A stretch of DNA of 64,000 bases from Sphingobacterium sp. UBA5670 (GTDB lineage: Bacteria > Bacteroidota > Bacteroidia > Sphingobacteriales > Sphingobacteriaceae): assembly GCF_002420705.1 (NCBI RefSeq), contig NZ_DIIM01000021.1, forward strand, positions 206,934 to 270,933. The letters run 5' to 3'. Under the pieces are notes generated by a model that worked only from the letters and a program-made list of their open reading frames with translations, was not told where the DNA came from and ran no database searches. Made by a program: the position numbers and the translations under genes. Of the stretch, positions 17,370-25,540 are shown piece by piece (the first letter of the stretch is position 1; every line of letters begins with the position of its first letter).

Positions 17370-18893
17370 TCAATGTACCGAGCTATCATAATCCTGTTCT
17401 AATGCGATCAATGCGTCGGCAAGATAATTGATGGTATCGGAAGGCAGCAATGAATAGACTCCAAAGGTTTTTACCGCTATATCTGCAGCTCGCCCATGCA
17501 GAAACACCCCCATAATCAAGGCTTCCTTTGAAGAATAACCCTGTCCCAATAGGGAGCTGATAATCCCCGTCAGAATATCGCCACTACCGCCTGTTGCCAT
17601 TCCTACATTGCCCGTGCTGTTGAAATACAGCTGCCCGTCCGGCATAACCATCGCACTATTAGCCCCTTTTATCAGCACGTAGAATTGATGTTCACGCGCA
17701 AAGACTTTTACCTTTTCAATCTTTTCGAAATCATTCCCCCAGCTACCTACAATACGGCTGAGCTCTTTTGGATGTGGGGTCAATATACTGTGGGCTGGAA
17801 CAAATGCCCAAAGATCGGGTTCTCGGGCAAGAATATTCAAGGCATCGGCATCTAATACCAAAGGAGTATCATCGACAGCAATTATAAATACCTTTAACGC
17901 ATCAATTGTATATTGATCGGTTCCCATACCGATGCCAATACCGATAGACTGGTAGCTTTTAATAAAGGGGAATTGACTAATAACGTCTTGTCCAGGATCT
18001 GTCATTATCATCGCCTCAGGAACCGCGGTCTGTAAAATGACATTGCCACCGGCAGGTACATAAGCGGAAGCTAAACCGCATCCGGCACGAAGAGCTGCTT
18101 TAAGTGCAAGCTGTACGGCGCCCATTTTCCCTTTACTTCCTCCAATAATCAAAGTATGACCAAAAGTTCCCTTGTGATCAAACTTTCTTCTTTTTCGATA
18201 GAAAGATCTAACAAGAGACTGATCGACATAAAAAATATTCGTTTCGGTTTCCGCCATTGCACGTTGACTAAGACCGATCTCCAGCACCTTAAATGCTTGC
18301 GCATAAAACTGGTTTTCAGGCAACATCAAGGCCAATTTGGGTGACTGAAAAGTATAGACCATGTCTGCCTGAACAATGGGAACTCCCTGAGGAGTCTTTT
18401 CATCCGCAAGGAGACCCGAAGGCATATCGACGGAATAAATGCTTGCACCAGATCCATTTATAGAGGAAATAATGCCTTCCCATTCCGCTGCCAGTACACG
18501 CTTTAGCCCATACCCGAACAGGCAATCCACCACAATGGCTGCCGAAGGGATATCCAGCTGATCTTCGCAGGTAATCTTCCGGATAATATGTGACGCCAAT
18601 CGTTTCTGATTGGCGAGATTGTCAGCAGTGTAAGTATCTGCCTCTATCAAATAAACACTTACATGTGCCTGCTGCTGATCCAGAAGCCGGGCAAGTACCA
18701 GCCCGTCACCGCCATTGTTTCCTTTACCACAAAAAATGTAAAAGGATTCCTCCTCCAATTTTGGATACCGTTTTCTAAGTTCTTCAAAAACAGCTGTTGC
18801 TGCCCGTTCCATAAGATCCAGGCTACTGATTTTTTGATCCTTAAGGGTTTCTTGATCGATCTGATTCATCTGCTGTGCGGAAAGTACCTTCAT
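17370..18893 (-). CDS. nnr: Bifunctional NAD(P)H-hydrate epimerase / ADP-dependent dehydratase
   Basis: 507 residues, the fused NnrE-NnrD architecture. Residues about 1-210 are the epimerase (YjeF_N): SLDLMERAA, the GKGNNGGDGLVLAR loop, and VDMPSGLLAD. Residues about 225-500 are the dehydratase (YjeF_C, ribokinase-like): TLIIGGSKGKMGAVQLA, ADALNILA, LTPHPKELSRI and the ADP-binding NVGMATGGSGDILTGII. It repairs hydrated NADH and NADPH in the cytoplasm. All expected motifs are intact. The next gene upstream on this strand is the large GH18-CE4-GT2 gene, separated by 210 bases without obvious signals. Confidence 0.94.
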   Translation of the reverse strand: MKVLSAQQMNQIDQETLKDQKISSLDLMERAATAVFEELRKRYPKLEEESFYIFCGKGNNGGDGLVLARLLDQQQAHVSVYLIEADTYTADNLANQKRLASHIIRKITCEDQLDIPSAAIVVDCLFGYGLKRVLAAEWEGIISSINGSGASIYSVDMPSGLLADEKTPQGVPIVQADMVYTFQSPKLALMLPENQFYAQAFKVLEIGLSQRAMAETETNIFYVDQSLVRSFYRKRRKFDHKGTFGHTLIIGGSKGKMGAVQLALKAALRAGCGLASAYVPAGGNVILQTAVPEAMIMTDPGQDVISQFPFIKSYQSIGIGIGMGTDQYTIDALKVFIIAVDDTPLVLDADALNILAREPDLWAFVPAHSILTPHPKELSRIVGSWGNDFEKIEKVKVFAREHQFYVLIKGANSAMVMPDGQLYFNSTGNVGMATGGSGDILTGIISSLLGQGYSSKEALIMGVFLHGRAADIAVKTFGVYSLLPSDTINYLADALIALEQDYDSSVH

Positions 18894-19103
18894 TGCTACT
18901 ATTTTTATTGAAAGTAACCATTCCCGAGGTCAAATAAAAATCTACGGAAACTTTTTGGCACGCGATAGCGATCCTTGTGGAGTATCCCATCTCCTCTCTT
19001 ATGTAAGTACATGCTTTTTTTTCTGAAAATGTCTGATCTTATTGGCCAGAAAGAACCTTCAGTTTGCTTTCATTGCTATTGGTACCTGCGAAGTCATGAA
19101 GGT

Positions 19104-22100
19104 TTAATCACTTGTCGTTACTTCCTTCACTCCACCAGTACGTTTTAATGTCCCCCAGGTATTTAATTCACCTTTAATAGCCTTTCTCACCGACTTAAAT
19201 AAAACGAAATACATCAGCTGACGCCAGAAAAAACGCTGCGGAAACAGATAAATTAAATTTTTAAGTTTTTCGCCCTCCATCTTGAAAGCAATACCTGCGA
19301 AGAAAATATCCACAAACACAAAAAGAATGTAATAGAACATCACCTGACCAAAACCATTATGCAACGAAAACAATCCTGCTATTCCCGTCCAGCTGATCCC
19401 ATTCACTTCGCTTAGGGAGAAAAGACCACTTATCAGCGAGAACAGCATAAATATATCAGCCAATGGCGCAAATAAAGGAAGGATGATCTGAAAGATCAGG
19501 ATATTAGGCATCCCCACCATACCAAAATAGCCATATTTAGGATTCAATAGGGTCTTCTTATTCTTCCAAAAACTCTGCAAGACACCAAAGCTCCAACGGA
19601 AACGTTGCTTGAAAAGCATTTTGACCGTATCTGGTGCTTCCGTATACGCGATTGCTTCGGATGAATTTCGTATGATATAGCCAGCTTTTAGAATGCGCAT
19701 CGTCAAATCACAATCTTCGGCCAATGTATCCGTTGTAAATCCGCCAACCTCTAAAATAACGGATCGACGAAAAGCACCAATGGCCCCCGGGACTACCGAT
19801 ATCATATTGAGCAGATCAAAAGCTCTCCGATCCATATTCTGTGAAGTTACATACTCGATCGATTGCCAATGCGTCAATATATTGTGCACATTGCCCACTT
19901 TAACGCTTCCGGCAACAGCAGCGACAGACGATTTATTGAAATATTTCATCAATTGTTTTAGCGCATCAGCCTTGAGCTGTGTATCGGCATCAATACAGAG
20001 CACAAACTGTGCATCGGATTGCTGAATACCATAATTGAGCGCAGATGCTTTTCCGCCATTAGGTTTTGTAAAAAGCCTCACTTTGGGGTGATCACCATAC
20101 ATCTTACTGACCATCTCAAAAGTCTTATCGTTGGACCCATCATCTACAAAAATCAATTCATAATTCGGGTAGTCCAAATTCAATAGGCTTTTTATCGTTG
20201 CCAAAACTGTTATTTCCTCATTATAGGCAGGAATGATCACACTGACCTTATCCCGAGGGTCCAAAACCAATTGAGATTGCTCTTTTTTACTCCTTTGTTT
20301 TTGTCTGATCGCCAAATAAGCAATCATTGCAGTTCTAAAAATTGCCAATACTATCGCAACGGAGAAAACTAGATTAAGGAAAATATTACCGTAAAACAAG
20401 GTACCTAAGAACAAGCGATTGGAAGATCCACTAAATCCCGAATCGGAAGCATTTTGTACAGGCGGCATCAGCTCATCACGCTTCTTGCCCATTAAATCAC
20501 CAATTGTCGCGAATTTATAACCATGGGATTTAAAGTAATGAATAATACGAGGCAGCGCTTCTATCGTAGCTTCCCGATTTCCACCAGCATCATGTAATAG
20601 GATAATATTCCCATTATCGCGCTGTTTAATGACTTCATTGTAAATTTCATCTGCAGTACGGCCCGGCAACCAGTCGTTGGGATCAATATATTCACCTATA
20701 TTAATGTAATTTTCCTTTCGGCTCTGAGCAACGGGCAGAATTTCGGCCACAGTCTGGGGTTCAGCATCTGCGTTAAAAGGCGCCCGGAAAAGGATCGTAC
20801 TATGGCCGGTTATACACTCAATAATCTTTCGGGTCGCATTCAACTCAAACTTAACACGGTTGGGCCCTATGGTAGACATATCGGGGTGAAAAAAAGTATG
20901 ATTACCGAGTTCGTGTCCTTCTTGATATTCTCTGCGGACCAGGTCCATATTTTTTTCAGCCATCACGCCAACAAGGAAGAAAGCTCCGGGCACACGTTCT
21001 TTTTTTAAGATGTCCAATACCTGCGGTGTATAGGTAGGGTCAGGACCGTCATCAAAGGTGAGAACCACAGTATTGTCTCTTTCTCCAAAACGCTTAATGA
21101 CATAATTACTCGGTGTCTTCACATATTCCTGTCCCTGTATCATCGCTGTTGATGGATCAAAAGCAAATTTAACTTCTCCTGGAGCTGGACTATTTACCAA
21201 GTCCAAAATTTCGCCGTCACCAATATATTGTATACCACCGACATTGATCTGGGTTATTTTTCCGAAGTCAACGGGATCTTTTTTCAAGTCTTCCCGATCC
21301 AATGATCTTGAAATAAATGACCATAAACGGGCGTCCTCACTTCCTAAGCGCCAGAGTGCAATACCCGCTAATCCCCAGTCATCTGCTTTGCGGATAAGAT
21401 TAAAATAAGTTGCTGCGTCAGTAAAATAAACATCATGAGACATCCCTGACCCATCTTTATAGCTAAAGTTGAGATTTGCAGATTCGGGATCAAAAGTAAT
21501 TTTGGCGTTGTAATTATGAGCCAAAATTACGGCGTTATCATAAGTCAAGGTCTTGCCGACACTGCCTTTTGGCCAGTCATATCCATAACATGCCAGAGCC
21601 AAAATCACCTTATCTGCATCGATCTTATTGCAAAGCTCATCGAGATTCTTTTCGACCCAAGCTTGATGTGAAATGGCACCGGCATTACTTTCAATGGAAT
21701 GCTGATCATAAGCCATCAAAATAATGTAATCGTTGTACTTTTGTAGTGCAATAGGATCATAATCATCATTTTCAGGTGAAATATCCTGTGTAACGAGAAG
21801 GCCTTCTGTATGAAATATAGTATAGATATGTGCCATAAAATCGTTCAGCGGCTTGTGGTCGTCCAACTGTAAATTCTCAAAGTCAATATTTATTCCAGCA
21901 AAACCATTTCGCTTTACTTTGAGAAGAATGTCGTCTATAAAACGTTGTTGTTTATCCCGATTAAGCAAGATGGCTTTTACAGTCTGCCCGTCAAAATCGT
22001 TACCACTGAAATTGGAAATCTGCGCGATTGCTTTGCGTTTATATTGATGAATCACTTTAAGCGCAGCAGTATCGGCTTTATCGACTACTGTATCCTGATT

Positions 22101-22526
22101 GGGCACAGTAAAAAAGGACTCCATAGCAACCATATCCAAATGACCGATATTGCGACGTAAATCAGATAAAGACTGCTCACGCACTTCATTGGACCAAGAA
22201 CTCACATAAAATCCCATATTGATTCTATTTTTGGTACCAATATGTTTTAAATGCTTTAGTTCTCGATCACGTCTAATCTTTTCCAGTTCGGATTTTACAA
22301 CTGTAAACTCCTTGAATTGTTTGGATTTCTTTAATTTTGCGGTGGACTTTTCCGTTAGTGGCGTGCTGGTATTAATTATGGGAAAAGGAGGAATCTGAAT
22401 CTTTCCCAATGTATACACCACACATATAACACCGATGATCAAACCGATCACTAATGCGCTGCTCATCCATGAAAAAGCGTACCAGCGCTTTTTGCTTGAC
22501 GTCTGAAAAATCTGTTTTCCTGACAT
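19104..22526 (-). CDS. Trimodular GH18 - CE4 polysaccharide deacetylase - GT2 synthase
   Basis: 1140 residues, inner-membrane. Order: TM helix (about 17-38); GH18-like domain (about 95-410) of the YaaH/SleL type with AGINIDFEN, where Glu217 is the catalytic acid; NodB/CE4 domain (about 475-680) with all five motifs (TFDDGPD near 490, NHTFFHPD, FRAPFN, DPNDW, LLHDAGG); a TM helix (about 715-745); then a processive GT2 domain with VIIPAYNEE (about 763), DDGSNDKT, CIDADTQL, LAEDCDL and QRFRW (about 972), followed by four or so C-terminal helices. The GT2 core resembles chitin, hyaluronan and PNAG synthases. It therefore likely polymerises an N-acetylhexosamine on the inside, while the deacetylase and hydrolase work outside. 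The polymer is unknown. Confidence 0.88.
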   Translation of the reverse strand: MSGKQIFQTSSKKRWYAFSWMSSALVIGLIIGVICVVYTLGKIQIPPFPIINTSTPLTEKSTAKLKKSKQFKEFTVVKSELEKIRRDRELKHLKHIGTKNRINMGFYVSSWSNEVREQSLSDLRRNIGHLDMVAMESFFTVPNQDTVVDKADTAALKVIHQYKRKAIAQISNFSGNDFDGQTVKAILLNRDKQQRFIDDILLKVKRNGFAGINIDFENLQLDDHKPLNDFMAHIYTIFHTEGLLVTQDISPENDDYDPIALQKYNDYIILMAYDQHSIESNAGAISHQAWVEKNLDELCNKIDADKVILALACYGYDWPKGSVGKTLTYDNAVILAHNYNAKITFDPESANLNFSYKDGSGMSHDVYFTDAATYFNLIRKADDWGLAGIALWRLGSEDARLWSFISRSLDREDLKKDPVDFGKITQINVGGIQYIGDGEILDLVNSPAPGEVKFAFDPSTAMIQGQEYVKTPSNYVIKRFGERDNTVVLTFDDGPDPTYTPQVLDILKKERVPGAFFLVGVMAEKNMDLVRREYQEGHELGNHTFFHPDMSTIGPNRVKFELNATRKIIECITGHSTILFRAPFNADAEPQTVAEILPVAQSRKENYINIGEYIDPNDWLPGRTADEIYNEVIKQRDNGNIILLHDAGGNREATIEALPRIIHYFKSHGYKFATIGDLMGKKRDELMPPVQNASDSGFSGSSNRLFLGTLFYGNIFLNLVFSVAIVLAIFRTAMIAYLAIRQKQRSKKEQSQLVLDPRDKVSVIIPAYNEEITVLATIKSLLNLDYPNYELIFVDDGSNDKTFEMVSKMYGDHPKVRLFTKPNGGKASALNYGIQQSDAQFVLCIDADTQLKADALKQLMKYFNKSSVAAVAGSVKVGNVHNILTHWQSIEYVTSQNMDRRAFDLLNMISVVPGAIGAFRRSVILEVGGFTTDTLAEDCDLTMRILKAGYIIRNSSEAIAYTEAPDTVKMLFKQRFRWSFGVLQSFWKNKKTLLNPKYGYFGMVGMPNILIFQIILPLFAPLADIFMLFSLISGLFSLSEVNGISWTGIAGLFSLHNGFGQVMFYYILFVFVDIFFAGIAFKMEGEKLKNLIYLFPQRFFWRQLMYFVLFKSVRKAIKGELNTWGTLKRTGGVKEVTTSD

Positions 22527-22691
22527 AATCGTATCCTGATTTACTTCGGCTAAGCTACATCAGAAAATGGTCCAAAAAGTTGGTGAATAGCTTAAAAATT
22601 TCTTAATTTTTTCAAGTGATTCATTCTTCAAATTGCATCTAAATTTAATTATATTCGTTAAAACGTAATACACTGAATTAAAATCTTTTAT

Positions 22692-23531
22692 ATGAAATCA
22701 ATATACGTGCTCTTGCCCCTCTTTTCCTGTCAGGTCTTCATGGGCTGTGGGCAACCCAATGCTATCGAATCGAAAACCCAATATACAGATTCAGCCGCCA
22801 CACAGCCCGTACGAACTGACGGAAGTCAATTTATTGACCCTAAAGGATTGACTGTCAAAGCACGTATTTTATTACCACAAGGCTTTAAAAGACTAAGCTA
22901 CAAGGCTTGGGAATTCGGTAATTTTCTGGAAAATCTTCCATTATACCCTATCGGGCAGGAAGTACATTATTATGACGGAAAAATTAAACCACGAAATAAC
23001 GTCTACAATAGTGTTGTGAAACTTGACATAGGAAAGCGCGATTTACACCAATGCGCCGATGCTGTCATGCGACTCAGGGCAGATTACTTATACCAACAAA
23101 AGCGGTATAAGGATATCAAATTTAACTTTCTTTCCGACGGTAAACCCCGCGCATATATAAGCTATGCAAAAGGAGATTATTCGTACCCAACCTATTGGAA
23201 ATACCTCGAGTATATTTTTGCTTATGCAAATACTTCTTCGCTGCACGATGAACTTCCCAACGTAAAAACAACACAAGAAGTTAAAATTGGGGACACTTTT
23301 ATTCAAAAAGGATCACCTATTGGTCATGCGATCATCGTAGTTGATCTCGCAAAGAATAGTGCGGGAAAAACAATTGTATTGCTCGCGCAAAGTTATATGC
23401 CTGCTCAAGAGATACAAATTTTGAATAATTGGAATAACAGCAAACTTAGCCCCTGGTACGACGTAGATCAAGATATTATTAAAACCCCGGAATGGATATT
23501 TTATCCTAAAAATCTCAAAACCTGGAAATAG
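22692..23531 (+). CDS. DUF4846 lipoprotein
   Basis: 279 residues. The N-terminus is a lipoprotein signal ending at FMGC (Cys19). The body matches DUF4846: KRLSYKAWEFGNFLENLPL, VKLDIGKRDLHQCADAVMRLRADYLY, FNFLSDGKPRA and GHAIIVVDLA, with the C-terminal SPWYDVDQD. Family function is unknown; the conserved pattern suggests an enzyme-like or binding fold outside the inner membrane. It is divergent from the GH18-CE4-GT2 gene, sharing a 165-base promoter region, which may mean coordinated expression, but there is no direct evidence. Confidence 0.82.
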   Translation: MKSIYVLLPLFSCQVFMGCGQPNAIESKTQYTDSAATQPVRTDGSQFIDPKGLTVKARILLPQGFKRLSYKAWEFGNFLENLPLYPIGQEVHYYDGKIKPRNNVYNSVVKLDIGKRDLHQCADAVMRLRADYLYQQKRYKDIKFNFLSDGKPRAYISYAKGDYSYPTYWKYLEYIFAYANTSSLHDELPNVKTTQEVKIGDTFIQKGSPIGHAIIVVDLAKNSAGKTIVLLAQSYMPAQEIQILNNWNNSKLSPWYDVDQDIIKTPEWIFYPKNLKTWK

Positions 23532-23593
23532 TCCGCAAGGAAGAACGATACTGCTAAAATCTAACAGGCGTCGACCGGCGCAATCCGTAAAAA

Positions 23594-23623
23594 ATAATAA
23601 AAGATATTTTTGTCTTTTATTAT
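23594..23623. promoter_or_regulatory. Inverted-repeat operator of hmp
   Basis: Perfect 11-bp arms (ATAATAAAAGA and TCTTTTATTAT) around an 8-base spacer. The spacer includes the TTG of the hmp promoter, so a bound protein would block RNA polymerase. A further ATAAAAGA half-site is at 23730-23737. The Rrf2 protein encoded downstream is the obvious candidate. Confidence 0.6.
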
Positions 23624-23638
23624 AAATTTCTATTTTTG
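23610..23638 (+). promoter_or_regulatory. hmp promoter
   Basis: TTG (23610-23612), 18 bases, then TATTTTTG (23631-23638): a good Bacteroidota -33/-7 pair. Transcription should start around 23643, giving a leader of about 120 bases. Confidence 0.65.
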
Positions 23639-23642
23639 TACA

Positions 23643-23671
23643 CGATAGTCATTTGCAAATGTATGCTATCG
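23643..23671 (+). promoter_or_regulatory. 5' stem-loop of the hmp leader
   Basis: CGATAG (23643-23648) pairs with CTATCG (23666-23671), and inside it CATTTG pairs with CAAATG (23650-23661). The hairpin would stand at the very 5' end of the predicted mRNA, possibly protecting it. Confidence 0.4.
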
Positions 23672-23762
23672 AGACATAAAGCAGCTTATCAGCTGGAGAC
23701 AAAATTTTTAGTTCCTTTATTTTGGCAAAATAAAAGACAAAAAGGTATTTAAATATTTTATT

Positions 23763-24965
23763 ATGATTACTGAAGCACAAAAAGAGTTAATTAAGGGCAC
23801 TGTACCGGTATTACAAGAACATGGAGTTGCACTAACCAGTCATTTTTACAAACGTATGTTTACGCATAACCCTGAGCTTAAACATATTTTCAATATGGGA
23901 AACCAACAAAATGCGAGACAGCAAACGGCTTTAGCTACAGCCGTTTTAGCCTATGCGGAGCATATTGAGAACCCTTCCGTTTTGTTGGCTGCAGTCAAAC
24001 ACATTGGACAGAAACACAGCAGTCTCCATATCCGCCCTGAGCATTACCAGATTGTAGGAAAGCACTTATTAGCTTCCATCCAGGAAGTATTAGGCAATGC
24101 CGCGACGGATGAGCTTATTGAAGCCTGGAGAGTTGCCTATTTCCAACTGGCCGACCTTATGATCGGCGTCGAAAAAGATATGTATGATCGAATGATCCAA
24201 ACAGAAGGAGGCTGGACCGGCTGGAAACCATTTACGATTGTAAAAGTAGAATCAGAAACAGCCGAGATACAATCTATCTACCTCAAACCCACAGACAATG
24301 GACGACTCCCAAAACACGAGGCCGGTCAATATGTAAGTGTCCGGGTATTTCTTCCTGAATTACACCTGTATCAGCCAAGACAATATAGTCTGTCCGATGC
24401 GAGCAATGGTGAATACCTTCGCATTTCGGTGAAAAAAGAAGCTCCCGAGGGAAAACCTGCGGGCATGGTAAGCAACTATCTGCATCAATACTTTGAGGTT
24501 GGCAAACAGCTCGAACTCACAGCACCGACAGGTTCTTTTCAATTGATTGAGAGTGAAAAACCATATGTATTCGTTAGCGGTGGAGTTGGTCAGACCCCTT
24601 TAATCGCGATGTTAGAGCATTTGGTTGACAGGAATGAAGATAAAGCAATCACTTGGATCCATGGCTGTCGCAACCGTGATCTCCACGCATTTAAAGAAAG
24701 GATAAAAACACTGGAAAACCAAAATCCAAACATCACCAGCTTTTCTTTCTATGATGAAGCGCAGGATACGAATTCGGAAGTGCTATCAGGGTGGGTTGAC
24801 CTGTCTAAAATCGATGCCATCCACCTTCCGCTGGAGGCCAACTACTACCTATGTGGACCATCAGGATTTATCAAAAAGCACTTTCAGTACCTAACTGATC
24901 AGGGCGTTCATACCGAGAATATTCACTTCGAAGAATTTGGCCCTGCATCTCTGCAGCTGAATTAA
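23763..24965 (+). CDS. hmp: Flavohaemoprotein, nitric oxide dioxygenase
   Basis: 400 residues, standard length. The globin domain (about 1-145) has the distal Tyr29 in HFYKRMF, Gln48/Gln49 nearby, and the proximal haem ligand His85 in GQKHSSLH. The FAD domain (about 150-260) shows QYVSVRVF and RQYSLSDASNGEYLRISVKKE; the NAD domain (about 265-400) shows YVFVSGGVGQTPLIAML and YLCGPSGF. It converts NO to nitrate with O2 and NAD(P)H in the cytoplasm. It sits behind an inverted-repeat operator and 95 bases before the Rrf2 regulator, the usual arrangement of a nitric-oxide stress module. Confidence 0.95.
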   Translation: MITEAQKELIKGTVPVLQEHGVALTSHFYKRMFTHNPELKHIFNMGNQQNARQQTALATAVLAYAEHIENPSVLLAAVKHIGQKHSSLHIRPEHYQIVGKHLLASIQEVLGNAATDELIEAWRVAYFQLADLMIGVEKDMYDRMIQTEGGWTGWKPFTIVKVESETAEIQSIYLKPTDNGRLPKHEAGQYVSVRVFLPELHLYQPRQYSLSDASNGEYLRISVKKEAPEGKPAGMVSNYLHQYFEVGKQLELTAPTGSFQLIESEKPYVFVSGGVGQTPLIAMLEHLVDRNEDKAITWIHGCRNRDLHAFKERIKTLENQNPNITSFSFYDEAQDTNSEVLSGWVDLSKIDAIHLPLEANYYLCGPSGFIKKHFQYLTDQGVHTENIHFEEFGPASLQLN

Positions 24966-25035
24966 TCAATTAGTCCACTTATCAAATAGTCATCCCTAAT
25001 TTTCAATCATTGGCGGATGGCTATTTTCGATTTTG

Positions 25036-25043
25036 TACATTTG
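25036..25043 (+). promoter_or_regulatory. Candidate -7 box of the Rrf2 gene
   Basis: TACATTTG fits TAnnTTTG, 17 bases before the ATG at 25061; a TTG at 25010-25012 lies 23 bases upstream. The Rrf2 gene may thus be transcribed independently of hmp. Confidence 0.45.
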
Positions 25044-25060
25044 CAAAAAGCAAAAAGATT

Positions 25061-25540
25061 ATGGGCATTTTTTCTAAAACATGTGAATATGGACTACGGG
25101 CAGTTTTTTTTATTGCACAAAGTTCGCAAGAAAATAAACGCGTAGGCATAAAAGAAATAGCTGAGAGCATCCATTCTCCAGAAGCTTTTCTAGGAAAGAT
25201 ACTGCAAAATCTCAGCCGGGCAGGTATCATTCGTTCCATGAAGGGACCCGGCGGTGGATTCTACCTCGATAGCGGAGATATGTCCACACCGCTATCGGAA
25301 GTCGTCAAAGCAATCGACGGCGAGAGCCTTTTTGTCGGATGCGGTATGGGGCTTGAATTCTGCTCTGAACAGTACCCTTGCCCGCTGCATCACGAGTTCA
25401 AAAGCATACGCAACAACCTTTTTGAAATGCTCCAAAAAACAACAGTAGGCCAGTTCAACGATGATCTAATTAAAGGCAAAATCCTATTAACTAAAAGCCA
25501 TATCAACCCTCATAAAACCGGCGAGACCCCATCAAAATAA
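25061..25540 (+). CDS. Rrf2-family Fe-S regulator, probably nitric-oxide responsive (NsrR-like)
   Basis: 159 residues from the ATG at 25061. A longer reading from a TTG at 25010 adds sequence that is not family-like and overlaps the promoter. The winged-helix N-terminus is clear (MGIFSKTCEYGLRAVFFIAQ, helix-turn-helix VGIKEIAESIHSPEAFLGKILQ, wing KGPGGGFYL). Cys94, Cys101 and Cys107 form a C-x6-C-x5-C set in the position where IscR and NsrR bind a cluster. Cluster damage by NO would relieve repression. Position next to hmp supports regulation of hmp and of itself. IscR-type control is less likely because no isc or suf genes are present. Confidence 0.85.
   Translation: MGIFSKTCEYGLRAVFFIAQSSQENKRVGIKEIAESIHSPEAFLGKILQNLSRAGIIRSMKGPGGGFYLDSGDMSTPLSEVVKAIDGESLFVGCGMGLEFCSEQYPCPLHHEFKSIRNNLFEMLQKTTVGQFNDDLIKGKILLTKSHINPHKTGETPSK

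Noticed and set aside
25010..25060. Longer Rrf2 reading from a TTG
   Set aside because: The extension runs through a good -7 box and adds residues unlike Rrf2 proteins; the ATG at 25061 begins the family sequence.
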